Assembly (NCBI GenBank): GCA_943912835.1
Contig: CALTVJ010000001.1
Location: 35,046-99,045, forward strand
Source: an uncultured Porphyromonas sp.
GTDB lineage: Bacteria > Bacteroidota > Bacteroidia > Bacteroidales > Porphyromonadaceae
Reading direction: 5' to 3'
DNA: 64,000 nucleotides
The position numbers were made by a program, and so were the translations under genes. Numbering within the stretch: the first letter of the stretch is position 1; every line of letters begins with the position of its first letter. Of this stretch, positions 53,482-61,734 are shown piece by piece. Under the pieces are notes generated by a model. The model saw only the letters and a list, made by a program, of their open reading frames with translations, made no database searches and was not told where the DNA came from.

Positions 53482-54246
53482 TTAATAGTTTTGTTCCAAA
53501 ACAGCCTGTAGATCATCAAGACTGATGTTCGTTCGAATTTCGCCTTGATGAGCTACTGAGATATGACCTTGCTCTTCACTAATGATAATGACAATACCAT
53601 CTGTCTTTTGAGCTAAGCCTAAAGCTGCCCTATGCCTCAACCCAAGATCTTTGTTGAGATCTGTATTGTTGGCCACCGGCAAGATGACCCCAGCAGCACG
53701 AATCTGCTTACCGACAATAACCATAGCACCATCATGCAAAGGGCTATTCTTAAAGAATATATTCTCTATTAATCGGGCATTGATATCAGAATTAAATCGT
53801 TCTCCTGCATGCATCCAAGGAGTCAAATCTATATTCTGTTGAATAACAATAAGTGCCCCTGTTTTATGTCGAGCCATATTTTTACAAGCCAACATAAGCG
53901 GTGCAATATGTGTCTCATTGTCTACCTTCTTTTTTTCCCTCAGAAAACCTGTAAAGCGCTGCCAACGTCTAGCAGAGCCAATGGTGACAAGAATTTTTTT
54001 TATTTCTTCCTGAAATATAATGATGAGAACCAAAAAGCCTATGTTGACAAATTTATCCAGCAAAGCCCCCATAAGACGCATCTCCAATATCTGAGAAACA
54101 ACAGCCCAAGTAATAAAGAAGGTCATAATACCCATAAATAGGGCCTTACTACCCGAGTTTCGCAATATTGAATAAGAATAGTATAGAAATATCGCTAGAA
54201 CAAAGATGTCAATCAAGTCTTTGAGCGTCAAAGGTAACCACCACAT
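53482..54246 (-). CDS. cdaA: Diadenylate cyclase CdaA
   Basis: A 254-residue membrane-bound enzyme that joins two ATP molecules into cyclic di-AMP. Three N-terminal helices (about 10-80) anchor it. The DAC domain has DGA (172-174, in SPLHDGAMVI) and RHR (204-206, in LGLRHRAALG), the two catalytic motifs. It lies 39 nt after folP, a common neighbour in Bacteroidetes, and 25 nt before the polyprenyl synthase start. Cyclic di-AMP usually governs osmolyte and potassium balance and the cell wall. Confidence 0.95.
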   Translation of the reverse strand: MWWLPLTLKDLIDIFVLAIFLYYSYSILRNSGSKALFMGIMTFFITWAVVSQILEMRLMGALLDKFVNIGFLVLIIIFQEEIKKILVTIGSARRWQRFTGFLREKKKVDNETHIAPLMLACKNMARHKTGALIVIQQNIDLTPWMHAGERFNSDINARLIENIFFKNSPLHDGAMVIVGKQIRAAGVILPVANNTDLNKDLGLRHRAALGLAQKTDGIVIIISEEQGHISVAHQGEIRTNISLDDLQAVLEQNY

Positions 54247-54285
54247 AGTTTCTAGTTTGTCTTTATTTTATAACCCCCTTTTCGG

Positions 54286-55167
54286 TTACTCACGCCAAGT
54301 TGTTATAGAGTTCTCCTCTGGAGCTTTATGCTCTTTGAGGAGTTGATATAATTTCACCACTTCTCGAGCAGCTTGGACATCATGCACTCGTAATATATTA
54401 GTCCCGTGCAATAGAGCTTGTGTGTGTAATATTGTAGTCCCATTAAGGCTATCCTCTGCTGTTATCCCAAGAGCTTTATAAATCATACTTTTGCGAGATA
54501 CACCAACAAGCAAAGGCAATTCTGTCGCTTCAATCAACTTAGGCAAATACCCCATAAGCTGGTAGTTCTGCTCTAATGTCTTAGCAAAGCCAAAACCTGG
54601 ATCTATAATCAGATCATGCAGTCCCATCATGCGAAGCTCTTCACTTTTGGTTATAAAGTAATCCAAAACTTCTAAGCCAATATCGTGATAATTGGTCAAG
54701 CCTTGCATCGTCTCAGGCGTCCCCCTCATATGCATCATTATATAGGGGACTTGCAACGACACAACAGTGCGAAACATAGCCTTATCCAACTCTCCTCCAG
54801 AAATATCATTAATGATACCCACACCATACTCTTCAACAGCCCAACGAGCTATTTCGCTGCGGAATGTGTCTACAGACACCATCAACTGAGGATATTCGTC
54901 TCGTAATAGAACTAATGCTGGAAGCAGACGAGATTTTTCGTCCTCAAGTGAGACAAAGTCTGCACCAGGACGAGAGCTATAAGCTCCTATATCCACAAAA
55001 TTTGCTCCCTCAGAAATAAGACAATCAAAACGTGTACGCAGAGCCCCTTCACCAGACTTACGACTAGCTGAATAAAATGAATCGGGTGTAAGATTTACAA
55101 TCCCCATAACTTGAGGCTGTGAAAGATCTACGACCTGACCTCGGACGTTAAGTGTCTGCTTAAGCAT
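54286..55167 (-). CDS. folP: Dihydropteroate synthase
   Basis: A 293-residue TIM-barrel enzyme that joins p-aminobenzoate to dihydropterin diphosphate in folate synthesis and is the target of sulfonamides. The family motifs are GIVNLTPDSFY (about 22-32), DIGAYSSRPGAD (about 59-70), NDISGG, MHMRGTPETMQG, DPGFGFAKT, LLVGVSRKSM and a closing LRVHD. The length is normal. It heads a minus-strand set with cdaA, the polyprenyl synthase, the porin and the DUF4091 gene. A TATCTTTG element lies about 50 bp upstream. Confidence 0.96.
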   Translation of the reverse strand: MLKQTLNVRGQVVDLSQPQVMGIVNLTPDSFYSASRKSGEGALRTRFDCLISEGANFVDIGAYSSRPGADFVSLEDEKSRLLPALVLLRDEYPQLMVSVDTFRSEIARWAVEEYGVGIINDISGGELDKAMFRTVVSLQVPYIMMHMRGTPETMQGLTNYHDIGLEVLDYFITKSEELRMMGLHDLIIDPGFGFAKTLEQNYQLMGYLPKLIEATELPLLVGVSRKSMIYKALGITAEDSLNGTTILHTQALLHGTNILRVHDVQAAREVVKLYQLLKEHKAPEENSITTWRE

Positions 55168-55217
55168 ATAATGTTAATTTATATTATCGAGACTACATGA
55201 TGCAAAATGGCACTATA

Positions 55218-55225
55218 CAAAGATA
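55218..55225 (-). promoter_or_regulatory. -7 element upstream of folP
   Basis: TATCTTTG on the minus strand, about 50 bp before the folP ATG at 55167. No clear -33 box is seen at the expected distance. Confidence 0.45.
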
Positions 55226-55620
55226 GCCATTTCGAGGCTATCCCACACCGACATCTAATGCGCCACGATAAATTATAATGATCGAAATATGATAAAACCA
55301 GAAAATTATAACAGAGCTCAACTCTTCTCCAAGTTATCGGCGTACAAATCTCTCGACTAATCGACAAACAACGATTCAGTAGAACGAGCTATGCTCTCTC
55401 AACTAGATGATTTCAATTGATATGACGAGAAATCACAAACAACATTTATATCAAAGAACAAGACAAAACAACATACGAAATATCACTTTTTCTACAGAAA
55501 TAAGATATAAATAAAAATACACCCAAGAATTACATTTGGATAATAAATAAATACTCCATACCTTAGCTATTGGTTAATAAGAGAACAACCTCAAGAGTAT
55601 CACTTATAAGATTTACACGT
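55226..55620 (+). promoter_or_regulatory. Upstream region of the lut operon with a -7 element
   Basis: An AT-rich gap between divergent folP and lutA. TACATTTG (55531-55538) fits TAnnTTTG and would start a transcript about 75 nt before the lutA ATG. No -33 TTTG is seen at the right distance. I see no hairpin, repeat or convincing small gene in the rest. A lactate-sensing regulator gene is not present next to the operon. Confidence 0.4.
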
Positions 55621-56364
55621 ATGAAGGTAGGACTATTTATACCCTGCTATGTCAATGCAATATACCCCAATGTAGGCATAGCAACATACAAACTACTTAC
55701 ATCCTTGGGCTTGGATGTAAGTTATCCGCTAAATCAAACTTGCTGTGGACAACCTATGGCCAATGCAGGTTACCAAGATCAAGCCGAAAACTTGGCACTT
55801 CGCTTCGAACAGTTATTTGAAGGCTTTGATGTCATCGTAGGCCCGTCTGCTAGCTGTGTGGCTTTTGTTAAAGAAAACTACGACAACATCCTCAAGCCCA
55901 AACAACATCTATGTAAAACACCTGGTCTTATAAAGGATGTTATCGAGTTTTTGCACGACGATCTCAAAATTCAGTCACTACCAAGCAAATTCCCTCACAA
56001 AGTAAGCATACACAACAGCTGTCATGGAGTAAGAGAGCTACACCTATCGACACCTAGTGAGAGAAACCTCCCTTACTTGAACAAAATACGCAACCTTCTG
56101 GAACTAGTTGAAGGCATAGAAATTGTCGAGCCAGAAAAAATCGATGAATGTTGTGGATTCGGAGGAATGTATTCTGTAGAAGAGCCAGAAGTCAGCACCT
56201 GCATGGGCAATGACAAAGTGAAAGATCACATGAAAACAGGAGCCGAATATATCACAGGGAGCGATAGTAGTTGTTTGATGCATATGCAGGGTGCTATTGA
56301 CCGAAACCACTACAACATACAAACCATTCACGCAGTAGAAATTTTAGCCGCTAATTTATTATGA
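55621..56364 (+). CDS. lutA: Lactate utilisation protein A, Fe-S oxidoreductase subunit
   Basis: A 247-residue protein with two CCG (cysteine-rich) domains, CCGQPMANAGY (about 41-51) and CCGFGGMYSVEEPEVS (about 178-193), as in LutA/LldE. With LutB and LutC it forms the flavin-free L-lactate dehydrogenase complex that makes pyruvate. The frame is open from 55570, but MKVGLFIPCYVNAIYP at 55621 is the usual family start. It overlaps lutB by 4 nt (ATGA). Confidence 0.94.
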   Translation: MKVGLFIPCYVNAIYPNVGIATYKLLTSLGLDVSYPLNQTCCGQPMANAGYQDQAENLALRFEQLFEGFDVIVGPSASCVAFVKENYDNILKPKQHLCKTPGLIKDVIEFLHDDLKIQSLPSKFPHKVSIHNSCHGVRELHLSTPSERNLPYLNKIRNLLELVEGIEIVEPEKIDECCGFGGMYSVEEPEVSTCMGNDKVKDHMKTGAEYITGSDSSCLMHMQGAIDRNHYNIQTIHAVEILAANLL

Positions 56365-57728
56365 GTACATCACATTCAATAGCCGCCGCTAAATTCCTCC
56401 AGAATCTGGAGCGCGCTTCTTGGCACAACCAAGCACTTTGGTTTGTACGCCAGAAGAGGGACAATATGAGCAAACAGATCCCAGAATGGGAAGATCTACG
56501 TCAATTGGGACACGACATCAAACGCTATAACGTAACACACCTCGACACACTACTAGAGCAGTTTGAGACCAAAGCCAAGGAAAATGGTGTAATCGTACAT
56601 TGGGCTGTGGATGCAGAGGAACATAACCGCATCGTACACGAGCTCCTAAGCAAACATCAAGTCAAAAAGCTTGTCAAGAGCAAATCGATGCTATCTGAAG
56701 AATGCAAACTCAACGACTACCTCTTCGCTCGTGGAATAGATGTAATAGAGACAGACCTGGGAGAACGCATACTACAGCTCATGGATGCACACCCAAGCCA
56801 TATTGTTATGCCTGCTATACACATCAAGCGGACAGAGGTTGGCGAACTATTTGAGCAAAAAATGGGCACCGAGCCAGGTAATGCCGATCCAACCTACCTA
56901 ACCCATGCAGCAAGAGCAAACCTAAGAGAGCACTTCCTTAATGCTGATGCGGGTATGACTGGAGGAAACTTTGCTATAGCAGAAACAGGCGAAGTTGTTG
57001 TTTGCACAAACGAAGGGAATGCGGATATGGGTATGGCTTGTCAAAAACTTAACATTTGCTCGTTTGGCATCGAAAAAGTTATCGAAAGCTACGATCAATT
57101 AGCAGTATTCACACGCCTTTTGGCAAGAAGTGCGACAGGACAACCATGTACGACCTACACGTCTTCATTCAGAAAACCTCAAGAGGGTGGCGAATTGCAC
57201 TTTATCATCGTTGACAATGGACGCTCTCAGATCATTGCAAACAAAGAACACGACAAAATCTTAAACTGCATCCGTTGTGGAGCTTGCATGAACACCTGCC
57301 CAGTCTATCGTCGCACAGGAGGCTATAGTTACAGCTATTTTATTCCAGGACCTCTAGGCATCAATCTTGGTATGCTCAAAGATCCCAAGAAATACTCGGG
57401 GAATGTCTCGGCTTGTACACTATGTCTATCATGTTCGTGTGTCTGCCCCGTAAAGATTGATTTAGGAGAACAAATCTATCGTTGGAGACAAAACTTAGAT
57501 GGCCTTGGGGTAGCCAACAAGGAGAAAAAAATGATGAGCCAAGGTATGAAGTTCTTGATGGAACGTCCAAAGCTCTTCAACACAGCTCTACGTATGGCTC
57601 CCATCGTCAACAAGCTCCCTAGATTTATGCTATACAACAAGCTTAATGCTTGGGGACAAGGTAGAGAATTGCCCAAATTTGCAAGTGAGAGCTTCAACGA
57701 TTGGTGGATAAAGAATCAAAAGAAATAA
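56361..57728 (+). CDS. lutB: Lactate utilisation protein B, iron-sulfur subunit
   Basis: A 455-residue LutB/LldF protein. The N-terminal LUD domain includes GMTGGNFAIAETGEVVVCTNEGN (about 198-220). The C-terminal ferredoxin-like part has two 4Fe-4S motifs, CIRCGACMNTCPVYRRTGG (about 307-325) and CTLCLSCSCVCPVKIDLG (about 350-367). It passes electrons from lactate towards quinone. It is coupled to lutA by a 4-nt overlap and ends 5 nt before lutC. Confidence 0.95.
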   Translation: MSTSHSIAAAKFLQNLERASWHNQALWFVRQKRDNMSKQIPEWEDLRQLGHDIKRYNVTHLDTLLEQFETKAKENGVIVHWAVDAEEHNRIVHELLSKHQVKKLVKSKSMLSEECKLNDYLFARGIDVIETDLGERILQLMDAHPSHIVMPAIHIKRTEVGELFEQKMGTEPGNADPTYLTHAARANLREHFLNADAGMTGGNFAIAETGEVVVCTNEGNADMGMACQKLNICSFGIEKVIESYDQLAVFTRLLARSATGQPCTTYTSSFRKPQEGGELHFIIVDNGRSQIIANKEHDKILNCIRCGACMNTCPVYRRTGGYSYSYFIPGPLGINLGMLKDPKKYSGNVSACTLCLSCSCVCPVKIDLGEQIYRWRQNLDGLGVANKEKKMMSQGMKFLMERPKLFNTALRMAPIVNKLPRFMLYNKLNAWGQGRELPKFASESFNDWWIKNQKK

Positions 57729-57733
57729 AAGAT

Positions 57734-58324
57734 ATGTCTAGTGCAAAACAAAGCGTATTAGATAATATACGTAAATATACAAGCCAACGAGAACCCCATC
57801 CAGATCTGGAAAACTTTCGTGGCATCGAATACCCCGACAAAGTTCAACAGTTCAAAAATATCATAACAGCTGTAGGTGGTAGAATAGTCGAAATCACAGA
57901 GGACCAAGATTTAGGTCTCTTAATTCGAGATTTGTACCCTGAAGCCCAACGTTTTATCAGCGACATAGATCTCGGAAGCCTCAAGCCAACTAGACCCGAA
58001 GAAGCTGGAGACGCCATAGCTATGAACGGGACTGATGTTACAGTTGTCGAGAGCCCACTTGGCGTATGTGAGAACGGTTGTTGCTGGGTCGAACAAAGAG
58101 GAGAGTGGAGAGCTCAGCTTTTTATTGCGGAGAATCTCATCTTCATCATTGACAGAAAAAATCTCGTCAACAACATGCACGAAGCAATGCGACGTGTTAC
58201 AGACTTTAACCCTTCGACTCCATTTTCTGGCTTCATCAGTGGTCCTAGTAAAACAGCTGATATAGAGCAATCCCTAGTTATGGGGGCTCACGGAGCCAAA
58301 GGCTTAACAATCCTACTTCGATAG
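57734..58324 (+). CDS. lutC: Lactate utilisation protein C (LUD domain)
   Basis: A 196-residue LutC/LldG protein with one LUD domain, including VESPLGVCENGCCWVEQRGEWRAQLFIAENLIFIID and the C-terminal SGPSKTADIEQSLVMGAHGAKGLTILL block. The frame is open from 57701, inside lutB. The ATG at 57734 (MSSAKQSVLDNIRKY), 5 nt after the lutB stop, is preferred. It is the last gene of the lut operon, with a hairpin 41 bp after the stop. Confidence 0.93.
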   Translation: MSSAKQSVLDNIRKYTSQREPHPDLENFRGIEYPDKVQQFKNIITAVGGRIVEITEDQDLGLLIRDLYPEAQRFISDIDLGSLKPTRPEEAGDAIAMNGTDVTVVESPLGVCENGCCWVEQRGEWRAQLFIAENLIFIIDRKNLVNNMHEAMRRVTDFNPSTPFSGFISGPSKTADIEQSLVMGAHGAKGLTILLR

Positions 58325-58365
58325 TACGTAAGTACTTTTAGAGTTCACTGTTTGTTGTTGTGGTG

Positions 58366-58404
58366 AGAGCGACTTCCCTTTATATCAGAAGGGAAAGTCG
58401 CTCT
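58366..58404 (+). terminator. Intrinsic terminator of the lut operon
   Basis: A hairpin with arms at 58366-58380 and 58389-58404, sharing AGAGCGACTT...CCCTT and one bulged base, with an 8-nt loop. The T-run after it is short (TTG CTCT). It lies between lutC and the phosphoglucomutase gene. Confidence 0.7.
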
Positions 58405-58421
58405 TGCTCTAAGGAAATGAT

Positions 58422-58429
58422 TATCTTTG
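58422..58429 (+). promoter_or_regulatory. -7 element upstream of the phosphoglucomutase gene
   Basis: TATCTTTG on the plus strand, just after the lut terminator, 56 bp before the ATG at 58486. A TTG lies only 15 bp upstream, shorter than the usual 19-21, so the -33 contact is poor. Confidence 0.5.
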
Positions 58430-58485
58430 TAGATACAATAATTATTAACTTTCTGCATAGAGAAATAATTCTATAAATCAGAGAT

Positions 58486-60234
58486 ATGGAACAGAATGAT
58501 TTACTCCTCTCGGTGAGAGCAAAAGCCCAAACTTGGCTTAATGAGGGCTACGATCAAGAAACACGTCAAGCCGTAGAAACACTACTAAACCAAGAAGACA
58601 GCAGTGATCTGATAGAAGCGTTCTACAAAGACTTAGAGTTTGGCACAGGAGGTCTGCGTGGCATCATGGGCGTGGGGAGTAATCGTGTCAATCGCTATAC
58701 AATAGGTGCAGCAACACAAGGCTTAGCAAACTATCTGAAGCGTGAATTTGCTAATCTACCCCAAATCGCAGTAGTTGTTGGATACGATTGTCGCAACAAC
58801 AGTGCACAATTTGCTCGCATCACAGCAGAAGTATTCTCTGCTAATGGCATCAAAGTATATCTATTTGAAGAGCTACGCCCTACTCCAGAGATTTCGTTCG
58901 CAATACGTGAGCTGTCTTGCCAAAGTGGAGTAATGATCACGGCTAGCCACAACCCCAAAGAATACAACGGCTACAAAGCTTACTGGAGTGATGGTGCACA
59001 AATTATTGCACCTCACGACAGAAACATCATTGTTGAGGTTAACAAAATCAAAGGAGCACAAGATATTCAATTTAAACCCAATGAGGATTTGATCGAATAC
59101 CTTGGAGCTGATATGGACCAACGCTTTATCTCTAGAGTCGTATCATTATGCGCAGCTAAAGATAGTGTAGAGCGACACAAAGATCTTAAAATTGTTTATA
59201 CCCCAATACATGGGACAGGGGTACGCATTATCCCTGAGACCTTAAAAGCTATAGGGTTTGAAAATATCATTAATGTACCAGAGCAAGATGTAGTAAGCGG
59301 TAACTTCCCAACAGTTGTATCTCCTAACCCAGAAGAACCAGCTGCTCTAGAAATGGCAATCAAACGTGCCGAAGAAACTGGAGCTGACCTTGTCCTTGCA
59401 TCAGACCCTGACGCAGACCGTCTAGGAGTGGCTGTACGCAATAACGACAACCAAATGGTGTTGATCAATGGTAATGAGATCTGCGCTCTATTGACTTACT
59501 TTGCAATCATGCAACGCAAGGAGGCGGGAACACTTCAACCCAATGACTACGTTGTCAAAACAATCGTAACAACAGAACTAATCAAAGCCATTGCAGACAA
59601 AAATGAAGTCACCATTTTCGATTGCTATACAGGCTTCAAGTGGATTGCAGACGTAATACGTAAGCATGAAAACAAGATGCAGTATATCGGTGGTGGAGAA
59701 GAAAGCTATGGCTTCCTTAGAGAAGACTTTATTCGAGACAAAAGCTCTGTTTCTGCTTGTGCTATGTTCTGTGAGATGGCAGCATGGGCTCTAGACAAAG
59801 GATTAAGTATTTATCAACTCCTACAAAAAATTAGTCTAGAATATGGTCTATATAAAGAGAAAGGAATTAGTGTAGTACGCACTGGTAAGAGTGGAGCAGA
59901 GGAAATCGAAGCTATGATGAAAGACTTCCGTGCTAATCCTCCACAAAATCTAGCAGGTAGCCCTGTAACAGAAATCTTAGACTATGCGAAACTTGAAGGT
60001 AAATGGCTAGACAAAAACGAAGTTTATAAACTAGACATGCCTACAACAAGCAACGTCTTACAATTCAAGACTGAAGATGGCACTAAGCTCTCTATACGTC
60101 CTTCGGGCACAGAACCCAAAATTAAATTTTACATTGGTGTCCGCACAAATGTAGATAATGCAGAAGACCTATCTTTAGCTGAGACCAAATGTGAAGAGAA
60201 AATCTCAGCTATTCGTGCTCAACTTGGGATATAA
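58486..60234 (+). CDS. Phospho-sugar mutase (phosphoglucomutase/phosphomannomutase)
   Basis: A 582-residue alpha-D-phosphohexomutase. The phosphoserine loop is TASHNPKEYNGYK (about 148-160), the metal loop DPDADRLG (about 307-314), the sugar-binding loop GGGEESYGF (about 401-409) and the phosphate-binding RPSGTEPKIKFY near residue 540. This long form is the one that commonly serves as phosphoglucomutase in Bacteroidetes; glucose and mannose specificity cannot be separated by eye. It is followed after 3 nt by the THUMP methyltransferase gene. Confidence 0.94.
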   Translation: MEQNDLLLSVRAKAQTWLNEGYDQETRQAVETLLNQEDSSDLIEAFYKDLEFGTGGLRGIMGVGSNRVNRYTIGAATQGLANYLKREFANLPQIAVVVGYDCRNNSAQFARITAEVFSANGIKVYLFEELRPTPEISFAIRELSCQSGVMITASHNPKEYNGYKAYWSDGAQIIAPHDRNIIVEVNKIKGAQDIQFKPNEDLIEYLGADMDQRFISRVVSLCAAKDSVERHKDLKIVYTPIHGTGVRIIPETLKAIGFENIINVPEQDVVSGNFPTVVSPNPEEPAALEMAIKRAEETGADLVLASDPDADRLGVAVRNNDNQMVLINGNEICALLTYFAIMQRKEAGTLQPNDYVVKTIVTTELIKAIADKNEVTIFDCYTGFKWIADVIRKHENKMQYIGGGEESYGFLREDFIRDKSSVSACAMFCEMAAWALDKGLSIYQLLQKISLEYGLYKEKGISVVRTGKSGAEEIEAMMKDFRANPPQNLAGSPVTEILDYAKLEGKWLDKNEVYKLDMPTTSNVLQFKTEDGTKLSIRPSGTEPKIKFYIGVRTNVDNAEDLSLAETKCEEKISAIRAQLGI

Positions 60235-60237
60235 AAG

Positions 60238-61728
60238 ATGTTAGCAAACAAACACAAATTCATAGCCAAGACACTTCATAACCTTGAAGATGTCTTGGCT
60301 AATGAACTAGAAGCACTAGGAGCTGAACAGATAGAGATTGGTAGACGTGCAGTTTCTTTTGAGGGAAATAAAGCAATGCTCTATAAAGCAAACCTCAGAT
60401 TACGCACAGCCTTACGCATACTCAAACCAATCCATACATTCAAGGCTAAAGATCCGGACGAACTATATAGTGAACTACTCAAGTTCTCGTGGGATAAATT
60501 CATGCGTGTTGATCAGTCTTTTTCTATCGACACGACAGTTTTCTCTGAAACTTTTACCCACAGCAAATATGTGGGCTATAGAGCCAAAGATGCTATTGTA
60601 GACTACTGGCGAAATAGAGCAGGCAAACGTCCTAGTGTCAGTATAGATGCTCCAGATATTTACATCAACATACACATAGCTCATAATGAGGTTACACTAT
60701 CATTAGATAGCTCTGGTGAAAGTTTGCATAAACGTGGCTACCGCACCCTACAGACAGATGCCCCAATCAACGAAGTTTTGGCTGCAGGGATACTGCTCAA
60801 AGCTGGGTGGGATGGTTCGTGTGATCTCATAGACCCTATGTGTGGCTCAGGGACCTTTCTCATTGAGGCTGCCCTTATTGCTCGAAACATAGCCCCTGGT
60901 ATTTACCGCAAAAATTTTGCTTTTGAGCAGTGGTTAGATTACGATGCAAGTTTATTCCAAGAGCTCTACGATGATGATAGCCAAGAACGACCCTTTGAAC
61001 ACAAAATATATGGAGGAGATATCCTAGCACACGCGATACGAGTATCAGACAACAACGTCAAACGTGCGGGTGTTAGTCGCTATGTCCAACTGGATATCAT
61101 CCCGTTTGAAGAACGTCCTACTCCCAATAATCCAGCACTAATTGTAATGAACCCTCCCTACGGAGAGCGTCTCAAACTCTCTAGTGCAGAGGAAATGTAC
61201 GCAATGCTCGGGGAAAGACTTAAGCACAACTATACAGGTTCTAGAGCTTGGATTATAGCCTACAAAACCGAACACTTTGATAACATAGGGTTGAGACATA
61301 GCTCAAGGACAGAGATGATGAATGGATCATTATCTTGTGAATTGCGTAGCTACGAATTATTTGCAGGAAAGCGAGAAGACTTCAAAAAGAAGCCTAAGGA
61401 AGAAAGAACAAATAAACGTAGTGAACGAAAAGCTTTTTTTAGCAACAGCCCTCAACAGAGAGAATCGTACTCTGAGCATAAACGTACAGCTCGAAATAAG
61501 TCAGCGAGACGAGAGCAAACTCAGGATAGCGAGAAAAAGAGATTTAAAGATGGACGTGTTGACCGAAGCCCTAAGTTCGATCGTGAATCAAAGCCACGAA
61601 GAGACAAAAATTTAGGGGGAAAGCTTTGGCCTAGTGATCGATTTAACTATCGTGATGCTGAAGGAAACATACGTCGTCGTAAAAGTCCTAATAAGACTAT
61701 ACAAATATTCCGTAGTGAAGATAAATAG
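60238..61728 (+). CDS. THUMP-domain class I methyltransferase with basic C-terminal tail
   Basis: A 496-residue RNA methyltransferase of the RlmL/TrmN type. A THUMP domain (about 40-155) binds RNA. The SAM domain has DPMCGSGTFLIEAALIA (about 199-215) and the catalytic NPPYGERLKLS (about 302-312). Residues from about 382 to the end form a long tail rich in Lys and Arg, with repeated KKPKEERTNKRSERK-like stretches and no fold, probably an extra RNA contact. In E. coli RlmL makes m2G2445 in 23S rRNA; the same target is inferred. It is co-transcribed with the mutase gene upstream and the DPP IV gene 6 nt downstream. Confidence 0.9.
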   Translation: MLANKHKFIAKTLHNLEDVLANELEALGAEQIEIGRRAVSFEGNKAMLYKANLRLRTALRILKPIHTFKAKDPDELYSELLKFSWDKFMRVDQSFSIDTTVFSETFTHSKYVGYRAKDAIVDYWRNRAGKRPSVSIDAPDIYINIHIAHNEVTLSLDSSGESLHKRGYRTLQTDAPINEVLAAGILLKAGWDGSCDLIDPMCGSGTFLIEAALIARNIAPGIYRKNFAFEQWLDYDASLFQELYDDDSQERPFEHKIYGGDILAHAIRVSDNNVKRAGVSRYVQLDIIPFEERPTPNNPALIVMNPPYGERLKLSSAEEMYAMLGERLKHNYTGSRAWIIAYKTEHFDNIGLRHSSRTEMMNGSLSCELRSYELFAGKREDFKKKPKEERTNKRSERKAFFSNSPQQRESYSEHKRTARNKSARREQTQDSEKKRFKDGRVDRSPKFDRESKPRRDKNLGGKLWPSDRFNYRDAEGNIRRRKSPNKTIQIFRSEDK

Positions 61729-61734
61729 AGCCTT

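Noticed and set aside
55168..55620. Riboswitch or small RNA upstream of the lut operon
   Set aside because: Very AT-rich sequence without a stable or recognisable fold; only promoter-like -7 elements are supported.
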